In this document: positions 16,111 to 22,504 of the stretch, one piece after another
How the letters are laid out: the number at the start of each line of letters is the position of its first letter
How positions within the stretch are numbered: position 1 is the stretch's first letter
Source: an uncultured bacterium
GTDB lineage: Bacteria > Cyanobacteriota > Vampirovibrionia > Gastranaerophilales > Gastranaerophilaceae
Assembly: GCA_949288685.1 (NCBI GenBank)
Contig: CASELB010000117.1
Span: 1 to 23,152, forward strand
Length of the DNA stretch: 23,152 bases
Direction: 5' to 3'
Made by a program: the position numbers and the translations under genes
Notes under the pieces: generated by a model
Told to the model about the DNA's origin: nothing
Database searches by the model: none
Seen by the model: the letters and a program-made list of their open reading frames with translations, nothing else

Positions 16111-16844
16111 TATAAAACACCTTCTATTTCTTCAAAAATCTTTTTCATTGCGCCAATTTTGTCATTACTTGCTGTTACGGCTCTTCCGATTACAAGATAA
16201 TCTGCTCCCTGTGAAACGGCATAGGCGGGTGTTGCAATTCTTTTTTGGTCTCCGGTTACAGACCAGGCGGGGCGTATGCCGGGGCAGAGTACTTTAAACT
16301 CTTTGCCGCAGGCTGATTTTATATCTGCACATTCATTTGCAGAGGCTACTACGCCGCTCATTCCGCTTGATTTTGCAAGTTTTGCAAGGTTAAGCGCGTA
16401 ATCTTTCGTATTGTATTGAATTCCCAGTTCTTTGTTTAATACATCTTCTGATACACTTGTCAGAAGTGTTACTGCAAGAATTACCGGAGCCTCAACCCCC
16501 AGTTCTTTTGCTGTATTATTTGCTCCTTCTGCCGCCTGCCTCATCATTTCTGCGCCGCCTGCGGCATGCAGATTAAAAAAAGACGCACCGTTTTTTATAA
16601 TATTTTCGGATGCTTTTTTAACGGTGTTCGGGATATCGTGAAGTTTTATATCAAAAAAGAATTTCCCTCCGTTATCTTTTATAAACTCAAAAACTTCACT
16701 TCCGTTTGCAAGAATAAATTGTAATCCTACTTTAAAAACTCCGGTATAATCTTTTAATTCTTTCACCAGATTTTTTGCTTCGTCAATTGTATTTACATCA
16801 AGCGCTAAGACTATTTTTTCTTTAATTTTAGGGTTAATATTCAT
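16110..16844 (-). CDS. pyrF: Orotidine 5'-phosphate decarboxylase
   Basis: A 244-residue TIM barrel that decarboxylates OMP to UMP, the last step of the pathway. LALDVNT opens the first strand. The catalytic tetrad region FFDIKLHDIPNT gives Asp65, Lys67, Asp70 and Thr74. The phosphate-binding loops PGIRP and VIGRAVT lie near the C-terminus. The start ATG is 17 bases after the pyrC stop, and the stop overlaps carA by one base. Its position between pyrC and carA places it in the middle of the single pyr operon. Confidence 0.97.
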   Translation of the reverse strand: MNINPKIKEKIVLALDVNTIDEAKNLVKELKDYTGVFKVGLQFILANGSEVFEFIKDNGGKFFFDIKLHDIPNTVKKASENIIKNGASFFNLHAAGGAEMMRQAAEGANNTAKELGVEAPVILAVTLLTSVSEDVLNKELGIQYNTKDYALNLAKLAKSSGMSGVVASANECADIKSACGKEFKVLCPGIRPAWSVTGDQKRIATPAYAVSQGADYLVIGRAVTASNDKIGAMKKIFEEIEGVL

Positions 16845-16861
16845 TTTTATAAGTCTCCGTT

Positions 16862-18019
16862 TTATAAATTATAAATTTTGTCTCCGATAATTGTTTGATA
16901 TACTTTGCCTGTTAGTTCCAATCCTTCATAGGGTGTGATTTTACATTTTGTTTTAAAATTTTCTCCTTTGACCGTGTATTTTTTATTAAGGTCAATAATA
17001 TTAAATTCGGCTTTTTCCCCGGGATTTATTCCGTAAACTTTAATTCCTGCAATTCTTGCCGGGGTATAAACAAGTTTGTCGATTAACTGCTCGATTGTTA
17101 AAACGCCTTTTAGAACAAGATTTGTATAAGCAAGTGAAAATGCGGTTTCAAATCCGGTTATACCAAACGGTGATTTGTTATAAGTCTGTAATTTTTCTTC
17201 GTTTGTATGCGGGGCGTGGTCAGTTGCAATTATATCAACAGTACCGTCTTTAAGCCCTTCTTTTATTGCATCAACATCGTCTTTTGTCCTTAAAGGCGGG
17301 TTCATTTTAAATCTGCCGTCATTAGAAGTTATATCGTCCGTTGAAAATGTAAAGTAGTGTGGTGCGGTTTCTGCGGTAACTTTAAGCCCTTCTTGTTTTG
17401 CACTCCGGATTAGTTCTGTGGATTTTTGGGTGGAAATATGTGCAAAATGCAGTCTCCCGCCTGTTTTACGAAGGGTGTTTAGTTCCCGTTCGACTGCTGT
17501 CCATTCCGAACGCGGGTCATCAGGTGGAAAGTCAGTGTTTTCGGCATGCGAAAATATAACGGAATTACATCCGGCTGCTTTTATAAGTGCTTTTTTAAAT
17601 ATCTCCATATTTTCAACCGGTTTGCCGTCATTAGAAAATCCTGCGGCACCATTTTTTATCAAATCTTCAAAATCGGTAATTTGTTCACCCGTAAGTCCTG
17701 TTGTTATTGCGCATATCGGTTTGAGTTTTATATCATACGGATTTTTAGAATGAGAAAAAATATAATGCAAGATTTCAGATGTATCGCATACAGGGTTTGT
17801 ATTAGGCATGGGGCAAATTATCCCGTACCCGCCTGTAAATGCTGATTTTATGCCTGTTTCCAGAGTCTCTTTTCCTTCGCCTCCGGGTTCCCGGAGGTGG
17901 CAGTGCAGGTCAATAAAACGCGGTGAAATATACAAATTGCTTGACGGGTTTCCTGAACTTACTTCTGTAATTATTCCGTCTTTAATTATCAGCTTTAAAT
18001 TGTTTCCTGTTATTTCCAC
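16862..18019 (-). CDS. pyrC: Dihydroorotase (class I)
   Basis: Cyclises carbamoyl-aspartate to dihydroorotate. The 385-residue amidohydrolase has the zinc-binding HCHLREPG motif (His39, His41), a GFSNDGKPV loop with Asp131, HAE at 158-160, HFAHIST with His194, and the catalytic TDHAPH with Asp267. Class I bacterial enzymes are often about 430 residues; the segment between HAE and HFAHIST is short here, which accounts for part of the difference. It starts at GTG 18019-18017, supported by AAAGGA about seven bases upstream and by the lack of an upstream in-frame ATG. A 54-base gap separates it from pyrB, the largest gap in this operon. Confidence 0.95.
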   Translation of the reverse strand: MEITGNNLKLIIKDGIITEVSSGNPSSNLYISPRFIDLHCHLREPGGEGKETLETGIKSAFTGGYGIICPMPNTNPVCDTSEILHYIFSHSKNPYDIKLKPICAITTGLTGEQITDFEDLIKNGAAGFSNDGKPVENMEIFKKALIKAAGCNSVIFSHAENTDFPPDDPRSEWTAVERELNTLRKTGGRLHFAHISTQKSTELIRSAKQEGLKVTAETAPHYFTFSTDDITSNDGRFKMNPPLRTKDDVDAIKEGLKDGTVDIIATDHAPHTNEEKLQTYNKSPFGITGFETAFSLAYTNLVLKGVLTIEQLIDKLVYTPARIAGIKVYGINPGEKAEFNIIDLNKKYTVKGENFKTKCKITPYEGLELTGKVYQTIIGDKIYNL

Positions 18020-18073
18020 GCTATTTCCTTTATATGTTTTGCTGCTCCAAAATGGGGGTAGTATAGTATTTTG

Positions 18074-19045
18074 TTACCTGCGTACACTTTCCAGCACAGC
18101 CATTCTCACATAAACACCGTTTCCTGCCTGTTCAAGTATTGTTCTGCCTTTATTTGAGTCAAGTAATTCCGATGATAATTCTACATCGCGGTTAACCGGA
18201 CCCGGGTGCATAAGTATGGCGTTCGGGGCGTACTTTTCAAGCCGCTCGGTTGTAAGGCAGTATTTTTCACTGTAATGTTTTGCCATTTCCGATTCTTCCC
18301 CGTTTAATCGTTCTGTTTGTATTCTTAAAAGCATAACAACATCAGCATCTGTGATTGCTGTGTTATAATCGTCTTCCCATATAACATCAAATTCATTTTT
18401 GTTTTTTGGTGTAAAATATTCAGGTGCGAAGAAATGTACATGTGCGCCCATTTTACTGAGTAGTGCAAGGTTTGATTTTGCAACACGCGAGTGACTGACA
18501 TCGCCGGCAATAACAATTTTTTTACCTTCCACCGTGCCAAGTTTCTCCAGCATTGTCATATAATCAAGAAGTGCTTGGGTCGGGTGTGCGCTTTTGCCGT
18601 CGCCTGCGTTTATAAAAGCCATAGGAAATCTTACTTCTTTTGAAATCCTGTCAGTCATATCATCTTCGCTATGACGTAAAATTACGGTATTAACCCCCAT
18701 ATAGTAAAGATTTTCCAGAGTATCTTTTAAAGTTTCACCTTTTGACAGGGATGATGTTTGTACATTAAAGTCTATGAGGTTCATTCCCAGTTTTTGTGCT
18801 GCTATTGCAAAAGAACATTTTGTTCTGGTCGAGTTTTCAAAAAACATCAGACAGGCAGTTTTATTAGAACACGAGTTTGCACGATAAAGCCGTTCTCCTA
18901 GTTTTGCAAAATCACTTATTCCGCTTGTGTAATTTATTTCTCCCCGTGCCGGATCTTGTGACGCGGCTTTAAACTCTGCAGCGCGGTTTATAATTGTGGT
19001 TATTTCATCTTTTGTAAGTCGTTTTATGTCAATTAAATTTCTCAT
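18074..19045 (-). CDS. pyrB: Aspartate carbamoyltransferase catalytic chain
   Basis: Transfers the carbamoyl group from carbamoyl phosphate to aspartate, the committed step. This 323-residue protein has the carbamoyl-phosphate loop FFENSTRTKCSF (68-79), the SLSKGET loop with the Ser/Lys contributed across subunits, GDGKSAHPTQALLD, and HPGPVNRDVEL near the C-terminus. The stretch before the STRT motif is rather long for an ATCase. No regulatory chain gene (pyrI) is present in the operon, so it probably works without the E. coli-type CTP regulation; that is inference. The ATG overlaps the pyrE stop by four bases (ATGA). Confidence 0.97.
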   Translation of the reverse strand: MRNLIDIKRLTKDEITTIINRAAEFKAASQDPARGEINYTSGISDFAKLGERLYRANSCSNKTACLMFFENSTRTKCSFAIAAQKLGMNLIDFNVQTSSLSKGETLKDTLENLYYMGVNTVILRHSEDDMTDRISKEVRFPMAFINAGDGKSAHPTQALLDYMTMLEKLGTVEGKKIVIAGDVSHSRVAKSNLALLSKMGAHVHFFAPEYFTPKNKNEFDVIWEDDYNTAITDADVVMLLRIQTERLNGEESEMAKHYSEKYCLTTERLEKYAPNAILMHPGPVNRDVELSSELLDSNKGRTILEQAGNGVYVRMAVLESVRR

Positions 19046-19617
19046 TTATTTTCCTTTCCTTCTCTGCTTCCGGGTTTGATAACAGGGATGCCTGCAGCAC
19101 ATAACGGGCATTTGTCAGGTTCATAAGTCACCGGTTCTATTTGAAGTACTGATTTTATATTAAGTCCTGTTTTCCCGCAGGTTCTGTCAACAATGCAGCC
19201 GACAGCGGCTATTTGCGGCTCAAATCCTTTTATTGCTTCTATAGTTTCGTTTATAGTTTTAGCGGTTGTTATTACATCTTCTATAATAACGACTTTTTCG
19301 CCTTTTTTTAGTGTGTATCCGCGTCTTAATTGCATAATCCCGTCTTTGCGCTCTACAAACAGGTTTCGTTTTCCTGCCTGTTTTGCGGTTTCGTAACCGA
19401 TAATAACCGCACCGATAGCGGGTGAAATTACTGTGTCAAAATCAACGCCTTCAAGACTTTTAACGATTAATTTTGCTATTTTTTCGGTATACTCCGGATA
19501 CTGATAGAGCTTAGCACACTGAAAATATATATCTGAATGTAGTCCTGATGTCAGACAAAAATGCCCTTTCAGCACTCCTTCCGTTTTTTCTAAGAGTTCT
19601 AACGCCTCGTTACTCAT
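19042..19617 (-). CDS. pyrE: Orotate phosphoribosyltransferase
   Basis: Adds phosphoribose from PRPP to orotate, giving OMP. The 191-residue protein has the PRPP-binding motif VVIIEDVITTAKT at 109-121, GHFCLTSGLHSDIYF near the N-terminus (orotate/phosphate contacts) and a mobile loop around RKDGIMQLRRGY. A short C-terminal extension has two cysteines (KCPLCAAG), typical of the subgroup of PyrE with a Cys-x-x-Cys tail. It overlaps pyrD by 8 bases upstream and pyrB by 4 bases downstream, so all three are probably coupled. Confidence 0.96.
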   Translation of the reverse strand: MSNEALELLEKTEGVLKGHFCLTSGLHSDIYFQCAKLYQYPEYTEKIAKLIVKSLEGVDFDTVISPAIGAVIIGYETAKQAGKRNLFVERKDGIMQLRRGYTLKKGEKVVIIEDVITTAKTINETIEAIKGFEPQIAAVGCIVDRTCGKTGLNIKSVLQIEPVTYEPDKCPLCAAGIPVIKPGSREGKENK

Positions 19618-20527
19618 TTCTTAGCGCTCCTTTCAATTCATCAAGGGTTTTAAACCCGTTATTATTCATAAAACTATCTAATTCTGAAACGATTTTTCCT
19701 GCAATATCAGGATGGGTAAAGTTTGCGGTTCCTATTTGAACAGCCTCCGCGCCGGAAGCAAAAAACTCAAATACATCATTAAGCGAGTAAATTCCGCCCA
19801 TGCCGATTATCGGAATGTCTAAAACTTTTTTTAACCTTAAAACAGCCCCCAGTGCCGCCGGTTTAATCCCGCGTCCGGAGTATCCTCCGGTTACCTGCTC
19901 TTTTTTGAATTTTCCGTTCTCAAAAGATAATTTAATTCCCGTACCTTTGATTGTATTTATCGCAGATACGGCATCTGCGCCTGCGTTCCGGCATGCAAGT
20001 CCAAGTTTTTCAATACTTGTAACATTCGGGGTAAGTTTGATTATAAGACAGCCTGTAAATACCTCCCGAACGGTTTTGACAAGTGCTTCTAAAATGTTTT
20101 CATCCACGCCGAACTCAAGACATCCGTGTTGAACATTGGGGCACGAAACATTTAGTTCTATCATTTTTATACCGGCACTTTCGCATTTTTTTGCAAGAAG
20201 CGCGTATTCATCAATACTTGCGCCGGCAATATTTACTGCAAACGATATTCCTCTATTATTAAGTACGGGTAGTTTTTCTCTTAAAAACCGTTCTATACCT
20301 ACATTTTCCAGCCCGATGGAATTAATCATTCCGCATTCTGTTTCAATAATTCGCTGTCCTCTGTTGCCGTCTCTTGGTTCAAGTGTAATGGCTTTTGTAA
20401 CAATTGCTCCGATTTTTGTTAAGTCTGTAAAATCTTCATATTCAAGATTGTACCCGTAAGTGCCTGATGCGGTCATAATCGGGTTTTTAAGTTGTAATTT
20501 CCCCTTATCTACGGATAAATCAGGCAT
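19610..20527 (-). CDS. pyrD: Dihydroorotate dehydrogenase, catalytic subunit (class 1B, NAD-linked)
   Basis: Oxidises dihydroorotate to orotate with FMN. From ATG 20527 it has 305 residues. ASGTYGY and INSIGLENVGIERF are class 1 motifs. NVSCPNVQHG provides the active-site Cys129, which is Cys in class 1 and Ser in the membrane-bound class 2. The adjacent pyrK shows it is the heterotetrameric NAD-dependent type. A longer open frame begins at 20563, but GGAGGGTG at 20532-20539 lies at the right distance only for ATG 20527, and that start gives the same 8-base overlap style seen elsewhere in the operon. It overlaps pyrK by 8 bases and pyrE by 8 bases. Confidence 0.96.
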   Translation of the reverse strand: MPDLSVDKGKLQLKNPIMTASGTYGYNLEYEDFTDLTKIGAIVTKAITLEPRDGNRGQRIIETECGMINSIGLENVGIERFLREKLPVLNNRGISFAVNIAGASIDEYALLAKKCESAGIKMIELNVSCPNVQHGCLEFGVDENILEALVKTVREVFTGCLIIKLTPNVTSIEKLGLACRNAGADAVSAINTIKGTGIKLSFENGKFKKEQVTGGYSGRGIKPAALGAVLRLKKVLDIPIIGMGGIYSLNDVFEFFASGAEAVQIGTANFTHPDIAGKIVSELDSFMNNNGFKTLDELKGALRNE

Positions 20528-21281
20528 GTTCGCACCCTCCAAAGAAAACTTTATTTCCGTCAAATATGGTTCCTTCTTTGCATACGGCAGCGTTTCTTAT
20601 AATTCCGTTGTCATTAATTTTTATTACGCAGCCGCGGCATGCTCCTATTGAACATCCCATCATGCTTTCCATTGATACCTGACAGTTTATGTTATATTTT
20701 GCAGCCGTTTCGGATACCAGTTTCATTACAATAACAGGACCGCAAATACAGATTGTGTCCGGTGTATTTTCTTTGATACAGCGTTCCGTAAACTCTGCTA
20801 TACTGCCTTTTTCTCCAAAACTCCCGTCGTCTGTTGATATTAAATCAATGTCGGTTATTAAATCTTCCGGAATTTCGTCTTTCGTTTTAAATCCGGCAAT
20901 TAATTTTGAAGTTACGCCTTTTTTTTCAAGTTCTTTTTTCAGGTAATATACAGGTGCAAGCCCTACGCCGGCACCGATTAAGAGGTTTTTTTCACCCGGT
21001 GCAAAAGTATTGCCGAATATGCCGGTAAAGTTAATAAAATCGCCGGATTTAAGGTTTGACAGGTATTTTGTGCCTTCTCCGCGGACTTTATACAAAAGCT
21101 GCAGCCCGTCTCCCGTGTTGCCAAGAATACTTAGCGGACGTCGGAGGGTTTTGTCCGGAATAAGTATTGATATAAATTGCCCCGGTTTGGAAAATACTCC
21201 GCCCGGGGTTTCTAAATCCATTATATACAGGTCTTTGCCTGCTTTTTTATTGTATTTGATTTTGGCTTTAAATTCCTTCAT
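20520..21281 (-). CDS. pyrK: Dihydroorotate dehydrogenase electron-transfer subunit
   Basis: Passes electrons from PyrD's FMN through a [2Fe-2S] cluster and FAD to NAD+. In this 253-residue protein the FAD site is RRPLSI (47-52). The NAD-binding strand is LIGAGVGLAPV (101-111). The iron-sulfur ligands are Cys210, Cys215, Cys218 and Cys234 in CSIGACRGC and AAVC. The GGCEHA end resembles the common FGGC/W-type C-terminus. It is the first gene of the pyr operon. The ATG has AGGGA just upstream and lies 17 bases after a hairpin with a U-run, so its expression could be set by attenuation there. Confidence 0.96.
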   Translation of the reverse strand: MKEFKAKIKYNKKAGKDLYIMDLETPGGVFSKPGQFISILIPDKTLRRPLSILGNTGDGLQLLYKVRGEGTKYLSNLKSGDFINFTGIFGNTFAPGEKNLLIGAGVGLAPVYYLKKELEKKGVTSKLIAGFKTKDEIPEDLITDIDLISTDDGSFGEKGSIAEFTERCIKENTPDTICICGPVIVMKLVSETAAKYNINCQVSMESMMGCSIGACRGCVIKINDNGIIRNAAVCKEGTIFDGNKVFFGGCEHA

Positions 21282-21297
21282 ATCCCTGTATCCCTAT

Positions 21298-21332
21298 AAA
21301 AAAAAGAGAAAAGCAAATACTTTTCTCTTTTT
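21298..21332 (-). terminator. Terminator-like hairpin in the pyr operon leader (candidate attenuator)
   Basis: On the minus strand AAAAAGAGAAAAG (21332-21320) and CTTTTCTCTTTTT (21313-21301) form a 13-base perfect stem around a six-base loop, followed by three more Ts, giving a run of eight. It lies between the likely promoter and the pyrK start, with no gene upstream on that strand to terminate. The stem is mostly A-U pairs, so it is weaker than a classical terminator. Confidence 0.6.
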
Positions 21333-21334
21333 CT

Positions 21335-21379
21335 TTAGAAGTAAACAAATTTTTTATTAAAAACATCCGTAAAATTCAT
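21335..21379 (-). CDS. Possible 14-residue leader peptide of the pyr operon
   Basis: ATG 21379-21377 opens a 14-codon frame, MNFTDVFNKKFVYF, ending at TAA 21337-21335, two bases before the leader hairpin stem. GGTG lies a few bases upstream. The transcript of this stretch is rich in U. The arrangement of promoter, short ORF, then hairpin with U-run recalls the E. coli pyrBI leader, where coupled translation prevents termination when UTP is low. The ORF is too short for coding statistics, so it may be chance. Confidence 0.35.
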   Translation of the reverse strand: MNFTDVFNKKFVYF

Positions 21380-21397
21380 AATTTCACCATCCTGTTT

Positions 21398-21426
21398 ATT
21401 ATCTCAAACATGTTAATAGTCGTCAA
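21398..21426 (-). promoter_or_regulatory. Sigma-70-type promoter of the pyr operon
   Basis: On the minus strand TTGACG (21426-21421) and GATAAT (21403-21398) are separated by exactly 17 bases, each one mismatch from the -35 and -10 consensus. The expected transcription start is near 21391, about 110 bases before pyrK, which leaves room for the leader hairpin. Confidence 0.7.
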
Positions 21427-21458
21427 TAAAAGGTAAAGTTTTGTAAAGGCATGGGGGA

Positions 21459-21534
21459 TGTCATGCTGAACAAGCCGAGCGAAGGATGTTAGGCGAAGCC
21501 GTATCCGTTTATTGCGAGGCGCGTTTCAGCATCT
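21459..21534 (+). repeat. Palindromic dispersed element, copy A
   Basis: It begins TGTCATGCTGAAC and ends GTTTCAGCATCT, so the ends are inverted (ATGCTGAA against TTCAGCAT). It belongs to a set of five related elements in this intergenic region. No coding potential. Confidence 0.65.
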
Positions 21535-21551
21535 CTTGCAAGACTTGCTTT

Positions 21552-21579
21552 AGGTCCTGAAATAAATTCAGGACGACAG
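21552..21579 (-). repeat. Palindromic dispersed element, short copy D
   Basis: On the plus strand GTCCTGAA, ATAAA, TTCAGGAC is a perfect palindrome at 21554-21574. Read on the minus strand it has the same ends as the neighbouring elements (GTCGTCCTGAA to TTTCAGGACCT), in a shortened form. Confidence 0.7.
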
Positions 21580-21601
21580 GGGTAAATGGTATTAAAATAC
21601 C

Positions 21602-21666
21602 TGTCATACTGAAAGCGTAGAAAATCGGGTTATTATTTTGTGCGATTTTCACGCTGTTCAGGATCT
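21602..21666 (+). repeat. Palindromic dispersed element, copy B
   Basis: It begins TGTCATACTGAA and ends TGTTCAGGATCT. The inner arms GCGTAGAAAATCG and CGATTTTCACGC are also nearly complementary, so the whole 65 bases could fold as a long hairpin. Confidence 0.7.
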
Positions 21667-21698
21667 TACACGAATACAAGTATAACGCAATGCGGGTG

Positions 21699-21725
21699 AG
21701 ACCCTGAAATAAATTCAGGGTGACA
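21699..21725 (-). repeat. Palindromic dispersed element, short copy E
   Basis: ACCCTGAA, ATAAA, TTCAGGGT is a perfect palindrome at 21701-21721. On the minus strand it reads TGTCACCCTGAA to TTTCAGGGTCT, almost the same as short copy D 150 bases away, with a compensatory base change in the stem. Confidence 0.7.
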
Positions 21726-21738
21726 GTACGCCTTATTA

Positions 21739-21852
21739 TGTCATTCCGAACTTGCGGATTTTCGATAGGGTGGAGCAAAGCGGAACCCGTAAGGTGTCGG
21801 GAAATGTTGAATTTTCCGACACCCCGAATAATCCAAGACAGTTTCGGAATCT
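21739..21852 (+). repeat. Palindromic dispersed element, copy C, with internal hairpin
   Basis: It begins TGTCATTCCGAAC and ends GTTTCGGAATCT, again inverted ends, with the same C/G substitution in both arms. Inside it, GGTGTCGGGAAA (21793-21804) and TTTTCCGACACC (21812-21823) form a 12-base stem with one G-U pair. No credible gene lies in 21440-21960. Confidence 0.7.
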
Positions 21853-21962
21853 GTGGCAAATCTCAGATTACCCCCTGAACTGAATATTTACCACTTTGAG
21901 GCGCTATGAATATTATTTCTCCATCCGGTCACACCTTAGTAGTAAATATTAGTTTTAGCAGC

Positions 21963-21968
21963 TATAAT
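21963..21968 (+). promoter_or_regulatory. -10 element (TATAAT) for the dCMP deaminase gene
   Basis: A perfect TATAAT lies 33 bases before ATG 22002. No good -35 is seen at 16-18 bases upstream; the nearest weak candidate, TTAGTA (21936-21941), is too far. Its position inside the longer open frame argues that translation starts at 22002. Confidence 0.5.
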
Positions 21969-22001
21969 AAACTTATAAACAATGAAAGAAGGATTAGGAA
22001 T

Positions 22002-22445
22002 ATGGGAATTAAACCTTGGACTGATTATTTTTTAGATCTGGCAAAGACCTGCGCTTCGCGTTCTAATTGTCTCCGTGCAAATGTCGGTGCCGTAATAGTC
22101 GGAGAAGACAAAAAAATCAAAGCGACAGGTTATAACGGAACACCGAGCGGTGTTGAATCGTGCTATGAGCGCGGTGAGTGCTACAGGATTAAAAATAATA
22201 TTCCATCCGGCACAAAATATGAGACTTGCCGCTCAATCCATGCCGAACAGAATGCTATAATTCAGGCGGGGCAGGATAGATGTAAAGATGCAACAATGTA
22301 TATCTGGGGGCATGATATTATATGTATTTTATGCAAAAGGTTTATAGTGCAGGCGGGGATAAAAGATGTGTATTTAAGGAAGGATGAAAATTCGCCGGTC
22401 TTGCATATCTCTGCGGAGGATATTAAGCGGGAATTGGAAGAATAA
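22002..22445 (+). CDS. Deoxycytidylate (dCMP) deaminase
   Basis: Deaminates dCMP to dUMP, the precursor for thymidylate synthase. From ATG 22002 the protein has 147 residues, the usual size of the short bacterial ComEB-like family. The zinc/catalytic motif HAEQNAI (His80, Glu82) and the paired ligands Cys108 and Cys111 in GHDIICILCKR are present. CASRSNCLRANVGAVIV and TGYNGTPSG are typical N-terminal motifs. An in-frame ATG at 21906 would add 32 residues that do not resemble the family and would begin upstream of the TATAAT box; AAGAAGG at 21987-21993 supports ATG 22002. It is divergent from the pyr operon, so both flank one regulatory region for pyrimidine metabolism. A strong terminator follows ten bases after the stop. 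Confidence 0.93.
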   Translation: MGIKPWTDYFLDLAKTCASRSNCLRANVGAVIVGEDKKIKATGYNGTPSGVESCYERGECYRIKNNIPSGTKYETCRSIHAEQNAIIQAGQDRCKDATMYIWGHDIICILCKRFIVQAGIKDVYLRKDENSPVLHISAEDIKRELEE

Positions 22446-22454
22446 TAGATATTA

Positions 22455-22485
22455 AAAAAGCCCTTGCATACTGCAAGGGCTTTTT
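22455..22485. terminator. Bidirectional intrinsic terminator
   Basis: AAAAAGCCCTTGCA (22455-22468) and TGCAAGGGCTTTTT (22472-22485) form a perfect 14-base stem around a three-base loop, with T-runs on both strands. It lies between convergent genes, the dCMP deaminase (+) and the prepilin-like gene (-), and can serve both. Confidence 0.92.
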
Positions 22486-22504
22486 GTTGGTGGTTTTGTT
22501 AAGA

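Noticed and set aside
20528..20563. Upstream start for pyrD at 20563
   Set aside because: GGAGGGTG is correctly spaced only for ATG 20527, and the longer form would overlap pyrK by 44 bases with no motif in the extra 12 residues.
10823..21360. Many plus-strand open frames of 60-190 codons opposite the pyr operon, and similar minus-strand frames opposite the glycan operon
   Set aside because: They are antisense shadows of strongly supported genes and show no domains or ribosome sites of their own.
21509..21859. A 116-codon minus-strand open frame containing LNLFQ-type peptides
   Set aside because: It runs through the palindromic repeat elements; LNLFQ peptides are what such repeats encode by chance. 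No ribosome site or family resemblance.
21906..22001. N-terminal extension of the dCMP deaminase from ATG 21906
   Set aside because: The extra 32 residues do not look like the family and the extension contains the TATAAT promoter box; ATG 22002 has a ribosome site and gives the usual length.
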